Assembly (NCBI GenBank): GCA_021831565.1
Contig: JAKBMM010000002.1
Location: 1-39,439, forward strand
Reading direction: 5' to 3'
DNA: 39,439 nucleotides
Source: Planctomycetota bacterium
GTDB taxonomy: Bacteria > Planctomycetota > Phycisphaerae > WQYP01
A program made the translations under genes and the position numbers. This document shows, in pieces, positions 1 to 8,997 of this stretch. Each line of letters starts with the position of its first letter. Position 1 is the first letter of the stretch. The notes under the pieces are model-generated. The model was not told the DNA's origin. It was given only the letters and a program-made list of their open reading frames with translations, and did no database searches.

Positions 1-2
1 TG

Positions 3-107
3 AACCAGCACGGCAAGGAGAAGAGCACGAAAGCGATGAGCCTCCGGCGTAAACGCAAGCGTTGCGCCAGCAGCTTGAGCTATCTGTTCAAAACGCTGCT
101 CGCTTGA
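3..107 (+). CDS. possible C-terminal end of an unidentified protein (truncated by window edge)
   Basis: An open frame enters from the window edge and stops at TGA 105-107, giving 34 residues that are rich in Lys and Arg (for example LRRKRKR) and end in SYLFKTLLA. No family can be recognised from so short a piece. It is listed because the next 150 bases hold a promoter and no frame, so this may be the last part of an upstream gene. It could equally be chance. Confidence 0.25.
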   Translation, partial: NQHGKEKSTKAMSLRRKRKRCASSLSYLFKTLLA

Positions 108-156
108 TTCTACATGCGATTGCCCTGATCACCATCGCCTTTGTTCAGGCTATTCC

Positions 157-185
157 TTGACCAGGATCAGGGTACTTTCTAGCAT
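157..185 (+). promoter_or_regulatory. sigma70-like promoter for the pgk gene cluster
   Basis: A -35 box TTGACC (157-162) is followed by a 17-base spacer and a -10 box TAGCAT (180-185), which puts the start of transcription near 192 and leaves about 74 bases of leader before pgk. An 8-base inverted repeat (CCCTGATC 123-130, GATCAGGG 165-172) has its right arm inside the spacer. That repeat could be an operator half-pair or a terminator of the upstream gene. A similar TTGACG/TAGCAT promoter occurs at 16448-16477 on the other strand, which supports the reading. Confidence 0.5.
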
Positions 186-265
186 AACGGCTTCTGGCGC
201 CGGCATAGTGGATTGCCGATCCTTAGTCGTCGTGGCTGTGTTGTTGAAAATAAGAAAGTGTTTCC

Positions 266-1459
266 ATGACCGGAAAAAAGACGGTGGCTCAACTGAATGT
301 CCGGGACCGGCGCGTGCTGGTTCGCGTTGATTTCAACGTGCCGCTGGATGAGAACTCTCATATTACCAATGATCGTCGTATTGTCGCGGCGCTGCCTACC
401 ATTCGGAACATTATTGAGCGGGGAGGCAAAGCCATTCTCCTGAGTCATTTGGGACGGCCCAAGGCCGGACGAGATCCAAAACTTTCGCTCGCACCCGCCG
501 CCGTTCGCCTTGGCGAACTCTTGCACAAGCCCGTCCAGATGGCGCCGGACTGTATCGGTTCCGCGGTGGAGACGATGTCGCGGCAACTGGGCGCCGGCGA
601 AGTGCTGATGCTGGAAAATACCCGCTTTCATAAGGGTGAGGAGAAAAACGATCCGGCTTTCGTGGCCGAGCTGGCCGGACTGGGCGATCTTTACGTGAAC
701 GACGCCTTTGGCGCCGCCCACCGCCGACACGCTTCCACCTATGGCATACCGGACCGGTTGGGGGCCGGAAAGCGGGTCATTGGATTTTTGATCGAGAAGG
801 AACTCAAGTTCCTGGGCGACGCGCTGGAGCGGCCGGCGCGGCCCTTTGCGGCGATTCTCGGCGGCGCCAAAGTTTCGGACAAAATCGCGGTGATTGAGAA
901 CCTCTTGCGAAAGGCTGATCTGGTTTTGATCGGCGGCGCCATGGCCTACACCTTCTTCCTGGCGCAGGGCAGAAAGATTGGCAAATCGCTCTGCGAAAAG
1001 GGCCAGATCCATCTGGCGGCCCAGTTGCTCGCCCAAGCCCCGAGTAAGTTGATCTTGCCGGTGGATACTCTCATCGCTTCGGAAATTTCCGATACCGCCG
1101 CCACGGAGGTCACGTCGGACGCCATCCCCGACGACAAGGAAGGACTGGACATAGGCCCACGGACGATCGAGCTTTACCGGGAAAAAATCGACGACGCCAA
1201 AACTGTTGTCTGGAACGGACCGATGGGGGTATTCGAAAAGAAGCCCTTCCAAAACGGTACCCGGGCCGTGGCCGAAGCGCTCGCCCGGATCACCGCCCGC
1301 GGTGCGACGACAATCGTCGGTGGCGGAGATTCCGCCTCCGCTCTCGAACAGTTTCACCTGGCCGACAAGGTGACGCACGTATCGACCGGCGGCGGCGCCA
1401 GCTTGGAGTTCATGGAAGGTCGCGGTTTCGAGTGCCTGGACATACTGGATGCGCTGTAA
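266..1459 (+). CDS. pgk: phosphoglycerate kinase
   Basis: Phosphoglycerate kinase interconverts 1,3-bisphosphoglycerate plus ADP with 3-phosphoglycerate plus ATP in cytosolic glycolysis and gluconeogenesis. At 397 residues it has the normal length of the family. Visible signatures are RVDFNVPLD at residues 20-28, SHLGRPKAG near 60, ENTRFHKGEE near 117, NDAFGAAHR near 145 (the hinge region before the second domain), AILGGAKVSDK near 195, and the nucleotide-loop GGGDSASA near 352. The ATG at 266 has only a weak purine stretch upstream (AAGAAAG) but is the natural family start. It is the first gene of a co-directional run with rpe, fabI, sua5, alr and a dehydrogenase. A promoter lies about 80 bases upstream. 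Confidence 0.97.
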   Translation: MTGKKTVAQLNVRDRRVLVRVDFNVPLDENSHITNDRRIVAALPTIRNIIERGGKAILLSHLGRPKAGRDPKLSLAPAAVRLGELLHKPVQMAPDCIGSAVETMSRQLGAGEVLMLENTRFHKGEEKNDPAFVAELAGLGDLYVNDAFGAAHRRHASTYGIPDRLGAGKRVIGFLIEKELKFLGDALERPARPFAAILGGAKVSDKIAVIENLLRKADLVLIGGAMAYTFFLAQGRKIGKSLCEKGQIHLAAQLLAQAPSKLILPVDTLIASEISDTAATEVTSDAIPDDKEGLDIGPRTIELYREKIDDAKTVVWNGPMGVFEKKPFQNGTRAVAEALARITARGATTIVGGGDSASALEQFHLADKVTHVSTGGGASLEFMEGRGFECLDILDAL

Positions 1460-1501
1460 ATTTCAACGCGGGCCTCGTGCGCCGCTAGACGGAAATGTTT
1501 C

Positions 1502-2194
1502 ATGAGCAACAACGTATTCTTGCGGCCTCCGCATCTACCCTTGGTGGCGCCTTCCATACTTGCCGCCGATTTCGGCCGGATTGCGCAGGAGGCGATGGAC
1601 GTTCAGTGCGCCGGGTCCGATCTGCTGCATATCGACGTGATGGACGGGCACTTTGTTCCGAACCTTACGATGGGACCGGATATGGTGCTGGCGCTGGCGC
1701 GATCCTGCCAGCTCATGCAGGATGTGCACCTGATGGTTACGGACCCGCAGGATTTCATCAAACCGTTTATCGAAGCGGGCGCGGCCCATATCACGTTTCA
1801 TATCGAGGCGCCGGGACTTAAGCATTCCAGTGTGGTGGACCTTATCAAGCGCATTCACGACATGGGCGCAACCGCGGGAATCGCCCTGAATCCCCCCACG
1901 GCGCCCGAAATGCTTGATGGCGTGCTCCCCCTGGTGGACCTGGTGCTCGTGATGAGCGTGCACCCGGGCTTCACCGGTCAGAGCTTTCTTCCCGAAACGC
2001 TCCGAAAAGTGACATGGTTCCGACACCGTCTAAGTCCGAAACAACGGCTGGAAATCGACGGCGGCATCGGCCTGCGGTCGGCACATGACGCGCTGGAAGC
2101 GGGCGCCGACGTGCTGGTCGCCGGGGCGGCGATATTCCACGCCTCGGACCGGCCGGCGACGATTCAACTGCTGCGCGGCGATTACCCGCGATAG
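1502..2194 (+). CDS. rpe: ribulose-phosphate 3-epimerase
   Basis: This enzyme interconverts D-ribulose 5-phosphate and D-xylulose 5-phosphate in the pentose phosphate pathway. The product is 230 residues, as expected for this (beta/alpha)8 family. Motifs seen are APSILAADFG near 15-24, HIDVMDGHFVPN near 43-54 (metal-binding His and Asp), DVHLMV near 75, HPGFTGQSF near 150 and the C-terminal DGGIG plus GAAIFH phosphate-binding turn. The ATG at 1502 is preceded by GACGGAAATGTTT, a modest ribosome-binding site. It lies 42 bases after pgk on the same strand and may share its transcript. Confidence 0.96.
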   Translation: MSNNVFLRPPHLPLVAPSILAADFGRIAQEAMDVQCAGSDLLHIDVMDGHFVPNLTMGPDMVLALARSCQLMQDVHLMVTDPQDFIKPFIEAGAAHITFHIEAPGLKHSSVVDLIKRIHDMGATAGIALNPPTAPEMLDGVLPLVDLVLVMSVHPGFTGQSFLPETLRKVTWFRHRLSPKQRLEIDGGIGLRSAHDALEAGADVLVAGAAIFHASDRPATIQLLRGDYPR

Positions 2195-2300
2195 GCGAAT
2201 ATTTTCAGCCGCGGGTCTTGACCCGCGCGTGGTGCGGCCCGTGACGCCGCCAGCGCCGGCGGATTGTCCGTCCGGCGCAGGAATGAACGAGGTGATCGAT

Positions 2301-3083
2301 ATGGCTATGCTGGCGGGAAAAAAAGCGTTTGTTTTCGGTGTTCTCAATGAATATTCCATCGGCTGGCATATTGCCCGGGAGCTTCATCAGGCCGGGTGCG
2401 AATTGGCGTTTTCATATTTGCCGGGCGAGAAAATCGAGCGCCGCGTGGTCAAGGCGGTCGAACCGTTCCAACCGCGGTTTCTGGCGCCTTGCGACGTGAG
2501 CAAAGATGAGGACCTCCAGGCGGCCTTCGCTGTGGCGGAGGAAAAATTCGGCGCGTTGGACATTCTGGTTCATTCGCTGGCCTTCGCGCCCGCCGAGGCG
2601 CTGCACAATCCTTTTCTGCAGACCACGCGTCAAGCCTGGCAGACGGCTTTGGATATCAGCGCGTACTCGCTGGTGGCGATGGCGCGCCAGGCCCTGCCGA
2701 TCATGAATCCCCATGGTTCGATCATCACGATGACCTACCTGGGCGCGGAGAAATTTATTCCCATGTACAACATCATGGCCGTCGCCAAGGCCGCGTTGGA
2801 ATGTTCCGTTCGCTATCTGGGCGCCGAGTTGGGCCGCCATGAAAAACACATTCGTGTCAACGCCATCAGCGCCGGCGCCATCAAAACCATGGCGGCCCGC
2901 GGTGTCGGCGATATTGATAAAATGATGGCGCATTACGCGGAAAAATCTCCGCTGCCGTGGAACGCGGACACGGCCGCCGCACACGTGGGCAAAACGGCCT
3001 TGTACCTGTGCAGCGATCTGTCTTCCGGCGTGACGGGCGAAACCATTCACGTGGATGGCGGTTACAACATCGTCGGATGGTAG
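2301..3083 (+). CDS. fabI: enoyl-[acyl-carrier-protein] reductase, FabI type
   Basis: FabI carries out the last reduction of each fatty-acid elongation round, turning trans-2-enoyl-ACP into acyl-ACP with NADH. The frame is open from 2085 inside rpe, but the ATG at 2301 is chosen. It follows GAACGAGG by eight bases and places the catalytic residues exactly where the family has them: Tyr146, Tyr156 and Lys163 in YNIMAVAK. The resulting length is 260 residues, against about 262 in the Escherichia coli enzyme. The N-terminal glycine turn FGVLNEYSIGW and the HSLAFAPAEAL and DISAYSL segments are typical FabI. An ATG at 2283 is a possible alternative start. It sits about 105 bases after rpe. Confidence 0.95.
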   Translation: MAMLAGKKAFVFGVLNEYSIGWHIARELHQAGCELAFSYLPGEKIERRVVKAVEPFQPRFLAPCDVSKDEDLQAAFAVAEEKFGALDILVHSLAFAPAEALHNPFLQTTRQAWQTALDISAYSLVAMARQALPIMNPHGSIITMTYLGAEKFIPMYNIMAVAKAALECSVRYLGAELGRHEKHIRVNAISAGAIKTMAARGVGDIDKMMAHYAEKSPLPWNADTAAAHVGKTALYLCSDLSSGVTGETIHVDGGYNIVGW

Positions 3084-3129
3084 GGTGCGAAACCCGGATA
3101 GTCGGCGGGGGCGCGCCGGGAGCCTATAT

Positions 3130-4194
3130 ATGGGGATAGGCGCTGATCGTAAGAAACGGTTTTGGAACGTGAAAACCAGCATCCGGAATCCGCCGCAGGC
3201 CCTGGCGGCGGCTCTAGCAATATTGGGCCGCGGCGAACTGGTCGCTTTTCCCACGGAAACGGTTTACGGCCTCGGCGCCGACGCCGGCAATGAGCGGGCG
3301 GTGCGGCGCGTTTATCAGGTGAAGGCCCGCCCGCCGGAAGACCCGCTGATTGTTCACGTGTGCGATGCGCCGCAAGCTCGCGAATATGTCGGGGAGTTCT
3401 CCGCCGCCGCCGCCAGCCTTGCCGAACGTTTTTGGCCCGGACCGCTTACGCTGGTGCTGCCGCGCGGCGCGCGGATTTCGCCCGCCGTCTCGGCCGGGCT
3501 GGATACCGTGGCGATTCGCGCTCCGTCTCATCCGGTGGCGCAGGAATTGCTGCGCCGCTTCGGCCGGCCGCTGGCCGCCCCCAGCGCCAATCGTTTTGGT
3601 CGCACTTCCCCCACCACGGCGCGGCATGTGCTGGCCGAACTCGCGGGCTATATCCCGCTGATTATTGACGGTGGCCCCTGCGGCATCGGAGTGGAATCCA
3701 CCGTGCTTGATCTTTGTGACGATGGCGCCAGAATCCTGCGTCCCGGCGCGGTCACACCGGGAATGATCGCCGATACGTTGCGGCGCGCCGGCCTGGCCGC
3801 CAAAGTTATGATGGCGGATCGCCATGCCGGTGGTCAGACCGGCGGATGGAAAAGCCCCGGCATGATGGTTCGCCACTACGCTCCCCAAACGCCGACCTAT
3901 CGATTCGCCGCCGCACAAGACACGCGGGTTCGCCGGTGGCTAGCTCTTCAGCCGGCCGATTTCCACATTGCCCTGCTCTGTTTCCCTGATTGTCCGGTCT
4001 TCGACCAGCGGGAGCGGCGCATCATTCTTCCGGCGGATGCGTCCGCCTGCGCACAGAGGCTTTACGCCGCCCTTCGCCAGGCCGACGAACTTGCCTGTGG
4101 CGCGATTCTGGTGCAATTGCCTGAAAATACCGAAGGTTTATGGACCGCCATTCTGGACCGCATCACACGGGCCGCCCCGGAGCTGCCGCCATGA
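3130..4194 (+). CDS. L-threonylcarbamoyladenylate synthase, Sua5/YrdC type
   Basis: This enzyme makes threonylcarbamoyl-AMP from threonine, bicarbonate and ATP, the first step in making t6A at position 37 of ANN-decoding tRNAs. The 354-residue product is the long Sua5 form. An N-terminal YrdC domain (VAFPTETVYGLGADA near 38-52, KARPPEDPLIVHV, GIGVESTVLDL, ILRPGAVTPGM) is followed by a Sua5 domain opening with SPGMMVRHYAPQTP. The ATG at 3130 is chosen because CGGGAG lies seven bases upstream. The open frame starts earlier, but that would overlap fabI. The stop codon overlaps the alr start (ATGA at 4191-4194), so the two are probably translationally coupled. Confidence 0.93.
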   Translation: MGIGADRKKRFWNVKTSIRNPPQALAAALAILGRGELVAFPTETVYGLGADAGNERAVRRVYQVKARPPEDPLIVHVCDAPQAREYVGEFSAAAASLAERFWPGPLTLVLPRGARISPAVSAGLDTVAIRAPSHPVAQELLRRFGRPLAAPSANRFGRTSPTTARHVLAELAGYIPLIIDGGPCGIGVESTVLDLCDDGARILRPGAVTPGMIADTLRRAGLAAKVMMADRHAGGQTGGWKSPGMMVRHYAPQTPTYRFAAAQDTRVRRWLALQPADFHIALLCFPDCPVFDQRERRIILPADASACAQRLYAALRQADELACGAILVQLPENTEGLWTAILDRITRAAPELPP

Positions 4195-5339
4195 TGGACC
4201 AGGCCGGTACGCTTGAGATTTCCGCCAGACGCCTGCGGCACAACGTCGGCGTGTTTCGCCGCCGGATGGCCGCGCGGGTTCAATTGTGCGCGACCGTCAA
4301 AGCCAATGCCTATGGCCATGGACTGGCCGAGATCGTGCCGTTGCTGGCGCCGGCCGGTATCGACTGGTTGTGCGTGTATTCATTCGCCGAGGCGCTGGCC
4401 GTGGCCCGGTGCGCCGGGCTTGCGTCCGCCATGCCGATCCTGGTGTTGGCGCCGTTGGTTCTGGCCGATGAACACGACGGGCTTTCCGCCGAACAACTCG
4501 CGGCTCTTGCTTGCGACCGAATTCGCCTCACGCTTACCGACTGGGATTCCGCCCGGCGCCTGGCGGCGCAGCTTTCCGCTGCGGGTTTTCCCCGGCCGCT
4601 GCCGGTGCACGTGCAGATAGACACGGGATTGACGCGCCAGGGTGTTTCCATGGAACAGGCGCCGGCGCTCCTGGCGGGAATCGAATCTCTACGACCGCTG
4701 CGGCTGGAGGGGTTGTTCATGCACCTTTCCCACGGGGAGAAGCCGGAACACCCGACATCGCAAAATCAGCTTGCTGTCTTTATTCGGACAACACAGATTT
4801 TCAAAATGCGCCGGCCTGAGCTGATCCGCCATGCCCAGAATTCCGGAGGAGCCTGGAACTGGCCCGGGGCGGACCTGGACATGGTGCGGTTGGGCATTGG
4901 TGTTTATGGCCTGCAGCCTTCTCCGGAGCATCCCATCGCCGACTTGCGGCCCATCGCTTCGCTGGTGGCGCCAATCACCGCCGTGCACGATCGGCCGGAA
5001 GGAGTGGGAGTGGGATATGGCCATACGTTTCGCACGCGGCGGCTCAGTCGCCTGGCGGTGGCGCCCGTCGGTTATGCCGATGGTTATCCGCGCGAGCTTT
5101 CCAATCGCGCTGTCGCCCTGGTGGAAGGGCGCCTGGCGCCGGTGGTGGGACGGGTCAGTATGGATCAACTTGTTCTCGACGCAACCTCTCTAATGGTCGA
5201 ACCGGGACGGCGGGTGGTTCTGGTCAGTGACGATCCGGCTTCGCCGTTGTGCCTGGATAACCTTGCCGGCTTATGCCATACCATTGGCTATGAATTGGCC
5301 ACGCGCTGGGGCGCGCGGCTGATGCGAAAAGTTATTTGA
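4191..5339 (+). CDS. alr: alanine racemase (PLP-dependent)
   Basis: Alanine racemase converts L- to D-alanine for peptidoglycan. Its presence fits a walled cell. The 382-residue protein has the PLP lysine at residue 37 in ATVKANAYGHG, the DTGLTRQG segment near 146, and the C-terminal-domain catalytic tyrosine at about 276 in GVGYGHTF. VGYADGYPR and GRVSMDQLVLD follow. The start at 4191 overlaps the sua5 stop by ATGA and is preceded by GGAG, so it is preferred over the earlier ATG at 4140 that lies inside sua5. A second ATG follows directly at 4194. The next gene starts seven bases after the stop. Confidence 0.95.
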   Translation: MMDQAGTLEISARRLRHNVGVFRRRMAARVQLCATVKANAYGHGLAEIVPLLAPAGIDWLCVYSFAEALAVARCAGLASAMPILVLAPLVLADEHDGLSAEQLAALACDRIRLTLTDWDSARRLAAQLSAAGFPRPLPVHVQIDTGLTRQGVSMEQAPALLAGIESLRPLRLEGLFMHLSHGEKPEHPTSQNQLAVFIRTTQIFKMRRPELIRHAQNSGGAWNWPGADLDMVRLGIGVYGLQPSPEHPIADLRPIASLVAPITAVHDRPEGVGVGYGHTFRTRRLSRLAVAPVGYADGYPRELSNRAVALVEGRLAPVVGRVSMDQLVLDATSLMVEPGRRVVLVSDDPASPLCLDNLAGLCHTIGYELATRWGARLMRKVI

Positions 5340-5346
5340 GACAACC

Positions 5347-6321
5347 ATGCCGCCGATATTTCTTATTACCCGCCGAATTCCCCAGCCGGGAATCGAGAGA
5401 CTTTCCCAGGCGGGGAGGGTTCTTATTAATCCGCATGATCGTCCGTTGACACCGGAAGAACTGGTTTTGCTCGGCCGCGATGCCGATGGCTGGGTGACCA
5501 TGCTCACCGACCGGGTTGCCGCGGATATCCTCGCACCGTGCGCTCGTTTACGCGGCATCGCCAATTACGCCGTTGGTTTTGACAACATCGACCTCGCCGC
5601 CTGCACCCGCAAGCACGTGGGTGTAAGCAATACGCCAGACGTACTCACGGACGCCACGGCGGAAATCGCCTGGGCGCTGCTTCTGGCCTGCGCCCGCCGC
5701 GTGGTTGAGGCCGACGCCTTCCTGCGCTCCGGTCGCTGGCGGGGCTGGCAGCCGCTGGAATTTCTCGGAACGCTGGTGACGGGCAAAACTCTCGGAATTC
5801 TCGGCGCCGGCCGCATCGGCATGCGGGTGGCCCGGATCGCGCAGGGGTTTAACATGCGGATTCTCTATACCGCGCGCCACGCCAAGGCGCTCTGGGAAAA
5901 AGACCTTGGCGCCCGCGCGGTATCGCTGGATGAATTGCTCTGTGAATCCGATTTTATTTCCCTGCACCTTCCGCTTACCGAAGAAACCCGGCAAATCATA
6001 GGCGCGGCCGAATTGCGGCGCATGAAGCCGACGGCGGTTCTGATCAACACCGCGCGCGGGCCTCTGCTCGACGAAACCGCGCTGGTTGCGGCGCTGCGCG
6101 AAAAGCGCCTCGGCGCGGCCGGATTGGATGTGTATGAACGCGAACCGCAAGTTGCCGCCGGTTTGGCCCAATTGGACAACGTGGTGCTGCTGCCGCACCT
6201 CGGCAGCGCCACGCGCGAAACCCGGACGCGCATGGCGCTGCTGGCCGCGGAAAATCTCATCGCCATGGTGCAGGGCCGCCGCCCGCCGAATCCCTTGAAC
6301 CCGCAACTGTGGCCGGAGTAA
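5347..6321 (+). CDS. D-2-hydroxyacid dehydrogenase, glyoxylate/hydroxypyruvate reductase-like
   Basis: This is a NAD(P)-dependent D-isomer-specific 2-hydroxyacid dehydrogenase of 324 residues. The Rossmann fingerprint ILGAGRIGMRVA has its glycines at 153-158. The catalytic triad is visible as Arg237 in NTARGPLLDE, Glu266 in YEREP and His284 in PHLGSAT. YAVGFDNIDL near 74 is the usual substrate-domain motif. Overall it resembles glyoxylate and hydroxypyruvate reductases (GyaR/GhrB group), so it probably interconverts glyoxylate with glycolate or hydroxypyruvate with D-glycerate. Substrate cannot be settled from sequence. It begins seven bases after alr and is probably the last gene of the run. 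It converges on priA with six bases between the stops. Confidence 0.88.
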   Translation: MPPIFLITRRIPQPGIERLSQAGRVLINPHDRPLTPEELVLLGRDADGWVTMLTDRVAADILAPCARLRGIANYAVGFDNIDLAACTRKHVGVSNTPDVLTDATAEIAWALLLACARRVVEADAFLRSGRWRGWQPLEFLGTLVTGKTLGILGAGRIGMRVARIAQGFNMRILYTARHAKALWEKDLGARAVSLDELLCESDFISLHLPLTEETRQIIGAAELRRMKPTAVLINTARGPLLDETALVAALREKRLGAAGLDVYEREPQVAAGLAQLDNVVLLPHLGSATRETRTRMALLAAENLIAMVQGRRPPNPLNPQLWPE

Positions 6322-6327
6322 AACGCA

Positions 6328-8877
6328 TCAGAGCATCGCCATCGGATCCACGTCGATGGTAAGGTTGCCCTGAAACTTCTTGAGCAGACCGCGCTGCCGC
6401 AGTCCGGCCAGCAACTCTTGGAGCGGCATGGCGCAATCCGCCAGCAGAAGTATTTCCAGCCGGTACCGGTCCATCAGGCGGCTCAGGGATGGCGACTGTG
6501 GTCCCCGGAAACGTATGGGCAGATTTCGTGTGGCCAACTCGCTTTGAATCATTTCCATAAGAATGTTCGCAAGCTTCCGCGCAACGTCCGCCTGTTGGTG
6601 CGCGACCACGCATCGCACGATGCGCCCGAACGGCGGATAGCCGAACTCTTTCCTGTGGGTTAGTTCCTTTCCGGCGAAGCCGGGATAATCGTGCCGGCTG
6701 GCGTGCACGATGGCTGGCTCATCTGGTTGCATGGTCTGCACCACCACCAGCCCCTGCGAACCGGTCCGCCCGCTGCGGCCCGCGACCTGGCAGACGAGTT
6801 GAAACGTTCTTTCCATCGCCCGGAAATCAGGCACGGTCATGGCCAAGTCGGCATTGAGAACCCCCACCAATCGAACGTTGGGAAAATCCAGGCCCTTGGC
6901 GATCATCTGCGTGCCCAGCAGCAGATCCAATTCGCCGGCGGCGAACTTTCCGAGCGTCTCCCGGTAGTCGGCGGCACGGCGCATGGCGTCGCTGTCCATG
7001 CGCGCCAGGCGCAAGTTTGGAAACTTCCGCTCCAACTCCTCTTGCGCTCGCTGCGTACCCTGGCCCAGCTTGACGAGTTTGGCCTGACAGAGCGGACAAT
7101 GCGGCGGCGGCAGCCGGCTGGTAAGGCAGTAATGGCATTGGATGATCTCCTGGACGCCATCCGGGCCGACCTGGCGATGGACCACCATGGTGGCATCGCA
7201 GTGATCGCACACAAGAATCCAATCGCAGCGGGCGCAGGCCACGTAATGGGCGTAACCACGACGGTTCAGAAGGAATATCGCCTGGCCGTTGTCCGCAAGC
7301 GTCTTTCGCAGGTAATGCTCCAGAACACAGGAGAGCGCATGCAGACCGCGGCGTTGCTGGCGCTCCTGTTTCATGTCGACGACGATTACGCGCGGCATGA
7401 ACACGTTGCACGGGCGGGACGTCAGGCTCAAAAGCCGGTAATGCGGATTGTGGTGCGCGTTATGCCAGCTTTCCAGGGCGGGTGTCGCCGACCCCAGCAG
7501 CACGGGCACACCGCTCAATTGGGCGCGGCGAATAGCCACGTCACGGGCGTGATAGCGCGGAACGTTGTCCTGTTTGTAGGAAGGCTCATGCTCTTCATCG
7601 ACAACGATCAGGCCGAGATTGGGCGCCGGGGCAAAAATGGCGGACCGGGCGCCGATGATAACCTGCGCCCAGCCGGTGGCGACCGAATGCCAATGCTGGT
7701 GGCGCTGCGAATCGCTCAAACCGCTGTGCAGAACCGCCACCCGCGCCAAGCGGTGGGTAAAGCGGGTCAGAGTCTGGGCGGTCAAGGATATTTCCGGAAC
7801 CAGCATGATGGCCGTCCGGCCCAGCGCGGTTATTTTTTCAATACACCGGATATATAGCTCCGTTTTGCCCGATCCGGTTACGCCATGAATCAAACGCACC
7901 GCGAAACGCGGTGGATCCAGCAGCGGAAGAATGTTCTCGAAAGCCGCCTGCTGATCGGCGGTAAGCGCTGGTGCGACGGGCCGGGTCGCAGCCTCTCCCG
8001 CGGCGTCACGAGGGATGGCTAGTGCGAGGCCGGCCGTTTGCGGAAGAATGATCCTTTTTTCCAGCGCCAGCAGCCCCGCCTGGACCAGTCGCTTAAGCAT
8101 GTGGCGCGTGATACCGGATTTTTCCAGAAGCTGGCTTGGCGGCAGTGCTTGCTGGAGAAGCGGCGGCATGACCAGGTGGAACGCCTTGTTGGACCGGCTG
8201 GAAAGCGCCGCCCGGGAAAGAGCGGTTGGAATTTCTTCCGGCTTAAAAGCCAACGCGACGAATATTTCGCGCGGAATGCGGGTATGGCGCTTCACCGCCG
8301 CGGGAACCATTGTGCCAAGCACCTGGCCAAGAGGGCAGCAGTAATATTGACTGATCCAGCGGGCCAGCGCCAATAAATCTTCCGGCACGGGATGGACATC
8401 AACCAGAACGGCGCGAATCGGTTTGAAGATGGCGGCGGCTTGAAGCGATTCGTCTTCCCGCGTTTGAAATTCGGACCACAGTGAGCCGCTCAGTGCGGGA
8501 AACGGCGAATCCCGATTGCCGGCGGGATGGGTGCCGTTGCGTTGTGCCGATTTCAGCGTCCGCGGGTGAACGGGTTCGGAAAATGAACCTGTTCCAACGG
8601 CGGACTCCAGATGCAGTACCGTACCGCTGACAGGTTTATTGGACCGCCCCAGGGGAACCAGAACGCGTGCCCCGGGCCGAACAATATCCGCCAGATCGGC
8701 GGTGACCAGGTAGGTTAAATTAACATCTACCGCCCGATCGACCGCCACAGTGGCCAACAGGGGTGTGGAGAGTGCCGCGGCTCGCCCGGACGGGGCGGGG
8801 ACTGTGGGGGCGTCATGGGCACTCGGATCAGGCATGACGGCGATTATACGCTGAGAGTACCGCTTCCACGCCGGCAT
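6328..8877 (-). CDS. priA: primosomal protein N', replication restart helicase
   Basis: PriA recognises collapsed replication forks and reloads the replicative helicase. The 849-residue product has an N-terminal 3'-end-binding domain (VDVNLTYLV near 50), then a superfamily 2 helicase core with Walker A GVTGSGKT (Lys338) and Walker B DEEH (427-430). A cysteine-rich zinc module follows with repeated CxxC pairs (CARCDW, CDHC, CHYC, CPLC). Later come GTQMIAKGLDFP and the arginine-finger QVAGRSGR motif. The first ATG (8877) has GGAAG upstream. A second ATG at 8835 (MPDPSAH) lies seven bases downstream of a perfect TATAAT and is a serious alternative start. The gene is transcribed alone, convergent with the dehydrogenase. 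Confidence 0.95.
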   Translation of the reverse strand: MPAWKRYSQRIIAVMPDPSAHDAPTVPAPSGRAAALSTPLLATVAVDRAVDVNLTYLVTADLADIVRPGARVLVPLGRSNKPVSGTVLHLESAVGTGSFSEPVHPRTLKSAQRNGTHPAGNRDSPFPALSGSLWSEFQTREDESLQAAAIFKPIRAVLVDVHPVPEDLLALARWISQYYCCPLGQVLGTMVPAAVKRHTRIPREIFVALAFKPEEIPTALSRAALSSRSNKAFHLVMPPLLQQALPPSQLLEKSGITRHMLKRLVQAGLLALEKRIILPQTAGLALAIPRDAAGEAATRPVAPALTADQQAAFENILPLLDPPRFAVRLIHGVTGSGKTELYIRCIEKITALGRTAIMLVPEISLTAQTLTRFTHRLARVAVLHSGLSDSQRHQHWHSVATGWAQVIIGARSAIFAPAPNLGLIVVDEEHEPSYKQDNVPRYHARDVAIRRAQLSGVPVLLGSATPALESWHNAHHNPHYRLLSLTSRPCNVFMPRVIVVDMKQERQQRRGLHALSCVLEHYLRKTLADNGQAIFLLNRRGYAHYVACARCDWILVCDHCDATMVVHRQVGPDGVQEIIQCHYCLTSRLPPPHCPLCQAKLVKLGQGTQRAQEELERKFPNLRLARMDSDAMRRAADYRETLGKFAAGELDLLLGTQMIAKGLDFPNVRLVGVLNADLAMTVPDFRAMERTFQLVCQVAGRSGRTGSQGLVVVQTMQPDEPAIVHASRHDYPGFAGKELTHRKEFGYPPFGRIVRCVVAHQQADVARKLANILMEMIQSELATRNLPIRFRGPQSPSLSRLMDRYRLEILLLADCAMPLQELLAGLRQRGLLKKFQGNLTIDVDPMAML
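8843..8848 (-). promoter_or_regulatory. TATAAT box close to an internal priA start
   Basis: A perfect TATAAT on the minus strand ends seven bases before ATG 8835 (MPDPSAH). If used, transcription would begin at or near that ATG and the message would have little or no leader. The -35 position (GCGTGG, 17-base spacer) is poor. Confidence 0.3.
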
Positions 8878-8963
8878 CGCACCATCTTCCGCCGCCGAGG
8901 TGGAGACGAAGGCCCGATCCCGATAGCTATCCCGAAAATGAGGAAATCCGCTCGCTTATGCTC

Positions 8964-8997
8964 GCGGCTCGGAACGAGTGATAATCATCCGAGCCGC
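8964..8997 (-). terminator. hairpin downstream of the cytochrome-porin unit
   Basis: On the minus strand GCGGCTCGGA pairs perfectly with TCCGAGCCGC over a 14-base loop, about 55 bases past the stop of the cytochrome lipoprotein gene. The arm is duplicated: a 21-base tandem repeat at 8986-9006 and 9007-9027 allows a second, 11-bp pairing with a longer loop (8963-8973 with 9009-9019). No T-run follows, so this is a 3'-end hairpin or Rho-assisted terminator rather than a classical intrinsic one. Confidence 0.4.

Noticed and set aside
123-172. Inverted repeat CCCTGATC/GATCAGGG as intrinsic terminator
   Set aside because: The loop is 34 bases and no T-run follows; the right arm lies in the promoter spacer, so it is noted only with the promoter.
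2085-2300. N-terminal extension of fabI into rpe
   Set aside because: It overlaps rpe by over 100 bases, has no conserved sequence, and would shift the catalytic tyrosine and lysine from their family positions.
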